DNA of 12,376 nt from Oscillospiraceae bacterium (GTDB lineage Bacteria > Bacillota > Clostridia > Oscillospirales > Oscillospiraceae), in the NCBI GenBank assembly GCA_020866945.1, contig JAJBVW010000076.1, positions 1-12,376 on the forward strand. The letters are read 5' to 3'. The stretch's first letter is position 1, and every line of letters begins with the position of its first letter. The notes beneath the pieces were generated by a model that ran no database searches, had not been told where the DNA came from, and worked only from the letters and a program-made list of their open reading frames with translations. The translations under genes were made by a program, and so were the position numbers. Shown piece by piece: positions 6,053 to 12,376 of the stretch.

Positions 6053-7402
6053 ATGGAACGAATCAAGCCCCGGACGCTTTCCGGGTTTATGGAGCTTCTC
6101 CCGCCCCGGCAGGCCCAGATGGACGCGGTCATGCAGGTGCTGCGGGAGACGTATGCCCTCTATGGCTTCACGAGCATCGACACGCCCGTCATCGAGGCGG
6201 CGGAGGTGCTGCTGGCCAAGGGCGGCGGCGAGACGGAAAAGCAGATATACCGCTTCACCAAGGGGGACAGCGACCTGGCCCTGCGCTTTGACCTGACCGT
6301 ACCCCTCTAAATATCCTTCGCGTCAAACTACGGCCAGCTGGCCTTCCCCTTCCGCCGGTACCAGATTGGCAAGGTATACCGGGGCGAGCGCGCCCAGCGG
6401 GGCCGCTTCCGGGAGTTTTATCAGGCAGACATCGACATCATCGGGGACGGCTCCCTCGACGTGGCAAACGAGGCGGAGCTGCCCGCCATCATCTGTGAGA
6501 CCTTTCAGCGGCTGGGGCTGGGGCGGTTCTGCATCCGCATGAACAACCGCAAGGTGCTCAACGGACTCTTTGACTACCTCGGCATCGCGGACAAGGCCGG
6601 GGCGGTGATGAACGCCATCGACAAGCTCGACAAGATAGGCCGGGAGAAGGTCACGGCCCTGCTGACGGACGCGGGCCTGACGGACGCCGCGGCGGCGGAG
6701 CTGATGGACATTCTGGAAAGCCCGGAGCCGCTTGCGGCGCTGGAGGCGCTGTATGGCCGGTGCGGGAGCCTGGACGAGGGCATCGACGCGCTGAAAACCG
6801 TGGTGGGGCTGCTCCCCGGCCTCGGCGTGCCGGAGGACAAATGGCGCGTGGATCTGACGATTGCACGCGGCCTCGACTACTATACCGGCACGGTATACGA
6901 GACCACGCTGCTCGATTACCCGGAGGTCGGCTCCGTATGCTCCGGCGGGCGGTATGACGACCTCGCGGCGTATTACACGGACAAAAAGCTCCCCGGCGTG
7001 GGCGTCTCCATCGGCGTCACAAGGCTTTTCTATATTCTCCAGGAGCAGGGGCTTTTGAGCGACGACGTCCCCACCGCCCCGTGCGAGGCGCTGGTCATCC
7101 CCATGGGGAACACGATGGACTATGCCGTCCGCTGCGCGGCGGCGCTGCGGGCCGCCGGGGTGCGCACGCAGGTATACATGGAGCAGAAAAAGGTGAAGGC
7201 CAAATTCGCCTACGCGGACAAGCTCTCCATCCCCTACGCCGTAGTGGTGGGCGAGGACGAGCAGGCCGCCGGCACGGTCAGCCTGAAGGATCTGGCCTCC
7301 GGCGAGCAGATAACCGTCACGGCGGAACGGGCCGCCATGATTATAAATGATTCGACAAATCTCACGGCAAAGCCGGTGAAAGGAAGCGGAAAAACGATAT
7401 GA
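6053..7402 (+). pseudogene. hisS: Histidyl-tRNA synthetase, interrupted by an in-frame TAA at codon 86
   Basis: HisRS charges tRNA-His with histidine. The class II synthetase is recognisable throughout: PRTLSGFMELLPP near the N-terminus, motif 1 (SIDTPVIEAAEVL), LALRFDLTVPL, motif 2 (YQIGKVYRGERAQRGRFREF, about 6350-6430), the histidine-specific ARGLDYYTG (about 6863-6889) and CSGGRYDDL, motif 3 (GVGVSIGVTRL, about 6992-7024), and the C-terminal anticodon-binding domain. The HisA motifs argue against HisZ. Read through, it spans 450 codons, slightly above the usual ~420. The frame is the same before and after TAA 6308-6310, where relatives read VPLA(R/K)YVA. The open pieces are 6053-6310 (85 aa; open from 6020) and 6311-7402. 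The only downstream in-frame start near the stop is GTG 6461, which would omit motif 2, so neither piece should be active alone. The gene otherwise looks under selection. The end overlaps the aspS ATG (ATGA, 7399-7402). hisS-aspS is a conserved Firmicute pair. Confidence 0.88.
6308..6310 (+). other. Premature in-frame stop codon (TAA) in hisS
   Basis: CTC-TAA-ATA-TCC-TTC-GCG replaces the codons expected for L-A-(R/K)-Y-V-A. The count of codons to the next conserved residues (A-S-N-Y-G) is as in normal HisRS, so there is no net frameshift. The local TAAATAT is strikingly AT-rich for this gene. AAATAT one frame over would encode Lys-Tyr, which fits the expected residues and hints at a small local rearrangement or sequence error. 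TAA is used as an ordinary stop by the PBP and aspS genes here, so reassignment is unlikely. Confidence 0.9.
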
Positions 7403-9177
7403 CACAGATGCGGACACATACCTGCAACGAGCTGCGGATGGAGCACGTCGGCCAGCGGGTGAAGCTGGTTGGCTGGATGGAAAACCTCCGGGAGGTGGGC
7501 GCAAGCCTCGCCTTTGTGGTGCTGCGGGACTTTTACGGCACCACCCAGGCGGTCGCCGAGACAGAGGACATGGTGAAGGCCTTCCGGGCCATCACCAAGG
7601 AGAGCACCATCTCCATCGAGGGCGTCGTCCGGGAGCGGGCCAGCAAGAACCCCCGCCAGGACACCGGCGACGTCGAGGTCGTGCCGGAAAAGATTGAGGT
7701 GCTGGGCCGCTGCCACTATAACGAGCTGCCCTTTGAGATAAACCGCAGCCGGGAGGCGGACGAGAGCCTGCGGCTGAAATACCGCTATCTCGACCTGCGA
7801 AACCCCGCCGTGAAGAAAAATATCATCCTGCGCTGCAACGTGGTGGCCGCCCTGCGCGCCGCCATGACGGAGCATGGATTTCTGGAAATCACCACCCCCA
7901 TTCTGACCGCCTCCTCCCCGGAGGGGGCCAGGGACTATCTCGTCCCGGCGCGGAAGCATCCCGGCAAGTTTTACGCCCTGCCTCAGGCCCCCCAGCAGTT
8001 CAAGCAGCTTCTGATGACCTCCGGCTTCGACCGCTATTTCCAGATTGCCCCCTGCTTCCGGGACGAGGACGCCCGGGGCGACCGCTCCCCCGGCGAGTTT
8101 TATCAGCTGGACATGGAGATGGCCTTCGCCACGCAGGAGGACGTGTTCGCCGTGATGGAGGACGTGCTGCCCCCCTTCTTCGCCAAATACGGCACATACG
8201 ACATCGCCTCCGCCGCGCCCTTCCGGCGCATCTCCTATCACGACGCGATGGAGACCTACGGCACGGACAAGCCCGACCTTCGCATCGACCTGACCGTCCG
8301 GGACATGACCGCCCTGGCCAAGGAGACGGAGTTTGAGCCGTTCCAGGCCGCGGCGGCGGTAAAGCTCGTCCCCTGCTCCGGCGCCAACCTGACCCGCAAG
8401 CAGATCGACAAGCTCTGCGACGACGTGGCCGTTCAGGCGGGAAAAAAGCCCTATTGGGTGCGCATGGACGAAAACGGCGCGCTGGTCGGCGGCGTCGCAA
8501 AATTCCTCGCGGGCCGGGAGGCGGATCTGAAGGCCCTGGGCCTGGAGCCGGGCGGTCTCGCCCTTATCAGCGCGGGAACCCTGGGCGAGGCACAGAAGAC
8601 TGCGGGCGTCGCCCGGAAAATGCTGGGCGCGGCCGTTCCCGGCCATATGGACGAGGAGCGGTACGAGTTCTGCTGGATCGTGGACTTCCCCATGTTTGAG
8701 ATTGGGGAGGAATCCGGCGAGCTGGAGTTCTGCCACAACCCCTTCTCCATGCCGAACGGCGGGCTGGAGATTCTGGAAAAGGCCCACCGGGGCGAGGTTG
8801 ACCCCCTGGATATTTACGCCTATCAATACGACCTTGTGTGCAACGGTGTGGAGCTTTCCTCCGGCGCGGTGCGCAATCACGACCCGGATATTATGGTCAG
8901 AGCCTTCGAGCTTGTCCGCCTGACGGAGGAGGACGTGAAGGCCAAGTTCCCCGCCATGTATAACGCCTTCTGCTATGGCGCGCCGCCCCACGCGGGCATC
9001 GCCCCCGGCGTTGACCGCATGGTTATGCTCCTGGCTGGCGAGCCGTCCATCCGGGAGATCATCCCCTTCCCCATGAACAAAAACGCCCAGGATTTGATGA
9101 TGGGCGCTCCCTCCGCCGTGGAGCAGAGCCAGCTCGACGAATTACACATCGCCTTGGTGGAGGACGAGAAGCAATAA
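7399..9177 (+). CDS. aspS: Aspartyl-tRNA synthetase, bacterial type
   Basis: AspRS charges tRNA-Asp with aspartate. The 592-residue product has the normal bacterial length and domain order: an N-terminal OB-fold anticodon-binding domain (RTHTCNEL, LVGWMENLREVG, VVLRDFYG), a class II core with motif 1 around HGFLEITTPILTASSPEGARDYLVP, and motif 2 (FRDEDARGDRSPGEFYQLD). The GAD insertion domain follows in the middle third, and motif 3 is PGVDRMVMLLAGEPSIREIIPFP near the end. Motif 2 has SPGEFYQLD where many bacteria have QPEFTQLD (one extra residue), and the glycine-rich element reads VELSSGAVRNHDPDIM; I believe both also occur in other clostridia. The ATG overlaps the hisS stop by four bases, so its translation may depend partly on hisS translation, which makes the interruption in hisS notable. 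A GGAAG stretch lies upstream. YifB/ComM follows after 22 bases. Confidence 0.96.
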   Translation: MTQMRTHTCNELRMEHVGQRVKLVGWMENLREVGASLAFVVLRDFYGTTQAVAETEDMVKAFRAITKESTISIEGVVRERASKNPRQDTGDVEVVPEKIEVLGRCHYNELPFEINRSREADESLRLKYRYLDLRNPAVKKNIILRCNVVAALRAAMTEHGFLEITTPILTASSPEGARDYLVPARKHPGKFYALPQAPQQFKQLLMTSGFDRYFQIAPCFRDEDARGDRSPGEFYQLDMEMAFATQEDVFAVMEDVLPPFFAKYGTYDIASAAPFRRISYHDAMETYGTDKPDLRIDLTVRDMTALAKETEFEPFQAAAAVKLVPCSGANLTRKQIDKLCDDVAVQAGKKPYWVRMDENGALVGGVAKFLAGREADLKALGLEPGGLALISAGTLGEAQKTAGVARKMLGAAVPGHMDEERYEFCWIVDFPMFEIGEESGELEFCHNPFSMPNGGLEILEKAHRGEVDPLDIYAYQYDLVCNGVELSSGAVRNHDPDIMVRAFELVRLTEEDVKAKFPAMYNAFCYGAPPHAGIAPGVDRMVMLLAGEPSIREIIPFPMNKNAQDLMMGAPSAVEQSQLDELHIALVEDEKQ

Positions 9178-9199
9178 TCAGATTGTAGGGGGAATATCT

Positions 9200-10717
9200 A
9201 TGTATGCGCGCATTCGTTCCCTGGGAATAAAGGGCATTGGGGGCTATGAGGTGGAGCTGGAGGTTTCCATCTCCAACGGGCTGCCCAGGCTGGACATTGT
9301 GGGACTGCCGGACGCCGCCGTGAAGGAGGCGGGCGACCGGGTGCGGGCCGCCGTGAAACAAAACGGCTATGACTTCCCCGTCAGCCGCATCACGGTGAAC
9401 CTCGCCCCGGCGGACACGAAAAAGGCCGGCACGGTCTATGACCTGCCGGTGCTGCTGGGCATACTGGCCGCCTCCCGGCAGATACCCCCGCCGGGGGAGG
9501 ACGATATGTTCTTCGGGGAGCTTTCTCTCACCGGGCAGCTCCGGCCCGTGCCGGGGGCGCTTCCCATGGCGCTGGCCGCGAAGCAGGCGGGGGCCAGGCG
9601 GCTGTTCCTGCCGGCCATGAACGCGCCGGAGGCGGCGTTTGCCCAGGGGCTTGAGGTCTATCCCGTGGAGAACGTCCGCCAGCTGCACGAGCATCTGAGC
9701 GGGCGGGCGCAGATAACGCCGCTCGCGCCGCGGGACATTCTCCCCAGCGCCGGCCCCGGGCCGGATTTCGCGGAGGTCAAGGGCCAGGAAAACGTCAAGC
9801 GCGCCCTGGAGGTGGCCACCGCCGGAGGGCACAACGTGCTGATGGTCGGGCCGCCGGGGGCGGTAAAATCCATGCTCGCGAAGCGCCTGCCGGGTATCCT
9901 GCCGGACATGAGCCGGGCCGAGGCCCTGGGAACCACCGCCATATGGTCGGTGGCGGGGCTGACGAGCCAGGCGGAGCCGGTCATATCCCGCCGTCCCTTC
10001 CGCGCCCCGAACCAGACCGCCTCCCGCCAGGCGCTGGGCGGCGGGGCCGATTTGAAGCCGGGCGAGATGAGCCTTGCCCACAACGGGGTGCTGTTTCTCG
10101 ACGAGCTGCCGGAATTTCACCGGGACGTGATCGAGCTTCTGCGTCAGCCGCTGGAGGAGGGGGAGATCACCGTCTCCCGCGCCTCCGGCTCCGTGACCTA
10201 TCCCAGCCGGTTCATGCTCGTTTGCGCCATGAACCCATGCCGCTGCGGGTGGTACGGCCATCCCTCCGGGCGGTGCCGCTGCTCGGCCAAATCCGTTCAG
10301 GCGTATCAGGCTAAGGTCTCCGGCCCGCTGCTGGACAGGATAGACATCACCGTGGAGGTTCCGGCCCTGGAATTTGAGGAGCTGGAGGCCCGCCCGGACG
10401 GGGAATCCTCCGCCGCCATCCGGGAGCGCGTGAACACCGCCCGCGCGATACAGCGCCGCCGCTTCGCCGGGGCGGGCTTTGAGGAAAACGCCCGTATGAC
10501 CCCCGCCGCTATGGAGCAGTTCTGCACGCTGGACGAGGCAGGCTCCGGCCTGATGCGCTCCGCCTTCGACGCCCTGGGCCTCACGGCCAGAAGCTACGAC
10601 CGCATCCTCCGCGTCGCCCGCACCATCGCCGACCTCGACAATTCCGAAGCCATCCAGCCCCAGCACCTCGCCGAGGCCATCCAATACCGCACCTTCCAGT
10701 TCGCCGCCGCGCAGTGA
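9200..10717 (+). CDS. comM: YifB/ComM family Mg-chelatase-like AAA+ ATPase
   Basis: ComM is a hexameric helicase that drives branch migration when DNA taken up by transformation, or other homologous DNA, is integrated; YifB homologues are widespread also in bacteria not known to be competent. The 505-residue product has the N-terminal fused Lon-protease-like domain (ISNGLPRLDIVGLPDAAVKE, ITVNLAPADTKKAG, YDLPVLLGIL), the AAA+ core, and a C-terminal helical Mg-chelatase domain. Walker B with D301-E302 (GVLFLDELPEF), the NPCRCG Cys motif and SGPLLDRID are all present. Two signature sites are odd: the P-loop reads GPPGAVKS (residues 217-224), with V222 replacing the last Gly, and RAPNQTAS (N271-Q272) stands where the family has RxPHHTxS. 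ATP use is therefore in doubt. AGGGGGA (9187-9193) supports the start. It is the last gene of its unit, ending 25 bases before the terminator. Confidence 0.93.
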   Translation: MYARIRSLGIKGIGGYEVELEVSISNGLPRLDIVGLPDAAVKEAGDRVRAAVKQNGYDFPVSRITVNLAPADTKKAGTVYDLPVLLGILAASRQIPPPGEDDMFFGELSLTGQLRPVPGALPMALAAKQAGARRLFLPAMNAPEAAFAQGLEVYPVENVRQLHEHLSGRAQITPLAPRDILPSAGPGPDFAEVKGQENVKRALEVATAGGHNVLMVGPPGAVKSMLAKRLPGILPDMSRAEALGTTAIWSVAGLTSQAEPVISRRPFRAPNQTASRQALGGGADLKPGEMSLAHNGVLFLDELPEFHRDVIELLRQPLEEGEITVSRASGSVTYPSRFMLVCAMNPCRCGWYGHPSGRCRCSAKSVQAYQAKVSGPLLDRIDITVEVPALEFEELEARPDGESSAAIRERVNTARAIQRRRFAGAGFEENARMTPAAMEQFCTLDEAGSGLMRSAFDALGLTARSYDRILRVARTIADLDNSEAIQPQHLAEAIQYRTFQFAAAQ

Positions 10718-10742
10718 GACGCGGCCAGCGCATAATATAGAA

Positions 10743-10794
10743 CCGCCCCCTGCGGGTCTCGGGTTGGAGACCTGGCGGGGGGCGGCGTTTTTTT
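10743..10794 (+). terminator. Strong rho-independent terminator after comM
   Basis: CCGCCCCC (10743-10750) pairs with GGGGGCGG (10778-10785). After a small internal loop, CGGGTCTC (10753-10760) pairs with GAGACCTG (10767-10774, one G-T), leaving a GGGTTG loop. Seven T residues follow (10788-10794). It ends the mgsA-comM unit. On the minus strand the stem is followed only by TTCTATATT, so it is at best a weak terminator for the convergent radical SAM gene. Confidence 0.9.
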
Positions 10795-12241
10795 ACTCGT
10801 TGTCGCCGGGCTTTTGGAAGGCGGCGAGGTCGGGGTGAGCTGTCTTTTCCGGGGAGTAGTTTTCGTATTTGCGCTTGAGATGCTCGTGGGTGTCCCAGTA
10901 TTCCTGCGCCACGGGCGCCCAGGCCTGGGCGTAGGCATCGCACTTGGCGCAGAGGTGGTCTACCTCCTCCGGGGATTCCATGTTGGTCTGGTGCGCGCCG
11001 GTGCGTTCTATCATACCGCGCAGCTCGTCCGGGTTTTCCAGCATGGGGCAGGGCCGCAGATGGTTGCGGTTGAAGGGCTGGCCCTCATGATACTGCATGA
11101 ACAGCGGGCTTTGGAGAATCTCCAGGATGGATTTATCGTGGATGTTGGCGTCGGAGAAGTGGATGAACACGCACGGCTCCGCGTCGCCGTTGGAGTTTAT
11201 GTGGAAGTAGTTCCGGCCGCCGGCAATGCAGCCGCCCACAAACTCGCCGTCGTTCTGGAAGTCCATCGGGAAGAAGGGGATGTCGCAGTTGTCGGAGCGG
11301 ATATAGCGGATGCGGTCGATCATGGCGCGGCGCTGCTCCGGGGTGGGCATCAGCTCCGTCACGGCGTTGTTGCCGACGGGCATATAGTGGAAATAGACGC
11401 CAAAGTGTGCCCCCTTGGAGGAAACAAAGCGCAGAAATTCGTCGCTTGTGACGGCGTCGATGTTGCTGCGGGTATAGCAGACGGAGATGCCGTAGAGGAT
11501 GCCGTACTGCTTGAGGAGATCCATGGCCTTCACGGCAGCGGCATAGTGTCCGTCACCGCGGCGGGCATCGTTCGTCTCCTCGGTGCCCTCAATGGAAATC
11601 ATAAAGGTCAGGTTTCCAAGCTCCACGACCTTTTTGCACAGCTCCTCGTCGATAAGGGTGGAGTTTGTATAGGCGGCAAAGAAGCAGTCGTTGTGCTTTT
11701 CGCAGAGGCGGAGGATGTCCTTTTTGCGCACCATCGGCTCGCCGCCGGTGAGCATATAGAGATAAGCGCCCAGGGCCTTGCCCTCGGTGACGATCTTGTC
11801 CATGTCCTCATAGGTCAGGCTGGACTTGTGGCCATAGGTGCCGGACCAGCAGCCGACGCAGTGCATATTGCAGGCCATGGTCGGGTCGAAGAGGATGAGC
11901 CAGGGGATGTTGCAGCCGTACTTTTCGCGGTTCGCGCGAATCATTTTGGTGCCGTGATAGGTCGCCTCGTAGCCCAGATTCATGAGAACCTTTTTCACAT
12001 ACTGGGGGTTTCCCTCGTCCAGCATGGCGTTGAGAATCTGCATATAGTGGGCGTCGGACGTGCGGATGGTGTTTTTGAGCTTTTCAATCTGCTCGGGAGT
12101 GCCCTTGTAGAACTTCGAGCCGAAGTCCACGATCTGACACAGCGCCTCCGCGCGCTTTTCCTTGTCAGCCACATTGTCATATAAGTGGTTGATGAGAGTT
12201 TTTACTGTTTGTCGTTCAATCGTGTATCCTATGGATGCCAT
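10793..12241 (-). CDS. Radical SAM protein with C-terminal auxiliary-cluster (SPASM/twitch-like) cysteines, function unknown
   Basis: Radical SAM enzymes use a 4Fe-4S cluster and SAM to start radical chemistry in the cytoplasm under anaerobic conditions. The 482-residue product has an N-terminal helical region (about 1-110) without recognisable motif, then the core with C124-xxx-C128-xx-C131 (ACNMHCVGCW), GGEP at 166-169 for SAM binding and an ISIEG strand. The C-terminal part holds C338, C357, C398, C431 and C434, in contexts GGCIAGG, EPCVFIHF, RPCPMLENP and LCAKC. This set suggests at least one auxiliary Fe-S cluster, as in SPASM/twitch proteins that modify peptides or transfer electrons. 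No precursor peptide gene is visible next to it, so a RiPP role is not supported. I recall the whole architecture as common in gut anaerobes, without a known substrate. AAGGTGG lies 9 bases before the ATG. The gene is convergent to comM and separately transcribed. Confidence 0.9.
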   Translation of the reverse strand: MASIGYTIERQTVKTLINHLYDNVADKEKRAEALCQIVDFGSKFYKGTPEQIEKLKNTIRTSDAHYMQILNAMLDEGNPQYVKKVLMNLGYEATYHGTKMIRANREKYGCNIPWLILFDPTMACNMHCVGCWSGTYGHKSSLTYEDMDKIVTEGKALGAYLYMLTGGEPMVRKKDILRLCEKHNDCFFAAYTNSTLIDEELCKKVVELGNLTFMISIEGTEETNDARRGDGHYAAAVKAMDLLKQYGILYGISVCYTRSNIDAVTSDEFLRFVSSKGAHFGVYFHYMPVGNNAVTELMPTPEQRRAMIDRIRYIRSDNCDIPFFPMDFQNDGEFVGGCIAGGRNYFHINSNGDAEPCVFIHFSDANIHDKSILEILQSPLFMQYHEGQPFNRNHLRPCPMLENPDELRGMIERTGAHQTNMESPEEVDHLCAKCDAYAQAWAPVAQEYWDTHEHLKRKYENYSPEKTAHPDLAAFQKPGDNE

Positions 12242-12249
12242 TGCTTATT

Positions 12250-12256
12250 ACCACCT
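12250..12256 (-). promoter_or_regulatory. Shine-Dalgarno for the radical SAM gene
   Basis: On the minus strand AAGGTGG precedes the ATG (12241) by about 9 bases. It supports the chosen start and shows the gene is translated as an independent unit. Confidence 0.6.
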
Positions 12257-12292
12257 TATATAAAATCAAATAATTTCTTTATTTGTCATCGT

Positions 12293-12323
12293 ATCATATG
12301 CGCGGATAAAAAGCATTTTACAA
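12293..12323 (-). promoter_or_regulatory. Possible sigma-A promoter of the radical SAM gene
   Basis: On the minus strand TTGTAA (12323-12318) and TATGAT (12298-12293) are separated by 19 bases, longer than the optimal 17, in a markedly AT-rich stretch upstream of the gene. The match is moderate and the spacing poor, so this is a candidate only. The rest of 12242-12376 holds no gene that I can see. Confidence 0.35.
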
Positions 12324-12376
12324 TCGCAAAAAGCTGTAAAAAAGCGGGACAAAGAAACGAAATCCTTCCGTTTTGT

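Noticed and set aside
6308..6310. Recoding of the hisS stop (selenocysteine, pyrrolysine or code reassignment)
   Set aside because: Sec and Pyl use TGA and TAG, not TAA. TAA also ends the PBP and aspS genes here, and the expected residue is Ala in an ordinary helix.
7234..8991. Long minus-strand open frame (585 codons) opposite hisS/aspS
   Set aside because: It mirrors the codon pattern of the well-supported aspS gene in GC-rich DNA and its translation has no recognisable motif or good ribosome site.
9059..10684. Long minus-strand open frame (541 codons) opposite comM
   Set aside because: It is an antisense shadow of comM; its composition is Arg/Gly/Pro/Ala-rich with no domain features.
10814..12184. 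Long plus-strand open frame (456 codons) opposite the radical SAM gene
   Set aside because: It is antisense to a gene with clear radical SAM motifs; the translation is a Val/Ala/Gly/His-rich artefact.

Overview
The window looks like a piece of a GC-rich chromosome from an anaerobic Firmicute, most likely a clostridial gut lineage close to Oscillospiraceae. This is inferred from the gene order (maf-mreC-mreD-class B PBP, hisS-aspS), the Shine-Dalgarno-rich short gene junctions, clostridial-type sequence features in AspRS, PBP2 and YifB/ComM, and a radical SAM protein of a type I associate with gut anaerobes. Species cannot be fixed from the sequence. No mobile element, CRISPR array, rRNA or tRNA is visible, and no gap between genes exceeds 300 bases.

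Layout. Bases 2-5506 (+) form a tightly packed envelope and housekeeping operon. It runs from the C-terminal part of a U32 peptidase/DUF3656 protein through maf (nucleotide pyrophosphatase), mreC and mreD (elongasome scaffold) to a class B transpeptidase (PBP2/MrdA type). Three of the four junctions are 4-base ATGA or GTGA overlaps and the fourth is a 6-base gap, so the genes are probably co-transcribed and translationally coupled. A consensus sigma-A promoter (TTGACA, 18 bases, TATAAT) is embedded across the last codons and stop of the PBP gene. It starts a second unit on the same strand, bases 5575-10717: an MgsA-family protein, hisS, aspS and a YifB/ComM AAA+ ATPase. That unit ends at a strong rho-independent terminator (10743-10794). 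The last gene, a 482-residue radical SAM protein, is convergent (minus strand, 12241-10793), and its stop codon lies inside the terminator T-tract. Its AT-rich upstream region is at the right edge of the window.

The most notable feature is that three genes in the second unit carry changes at positions normally essential. The MgsA homologue has lost the catalytic Asp of the GGDQQ motif and the neighbouring His/Asp pair. hisS is interrupted by an in-frame TAA at codon 86, just before motif 2, while everything downstream stays in frame and well conserved. The ComM homologue has Val in place of the last Gly of its P-loop (GPPGAVKS), and Asn-Gln where the family normally has His-His. The MgsA divergence involves several positions and looks like real evolutionary change. 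The hisS and ComM changes could be recent mutations, clade features or sequence/assembly errors, and comparison with close relatives or raw reads would decide. I did not find a wholly new multi-gene system. The best candidates for undescribed biology are the non-canonical MgsA-like protein and the orphan radical SAM protein.
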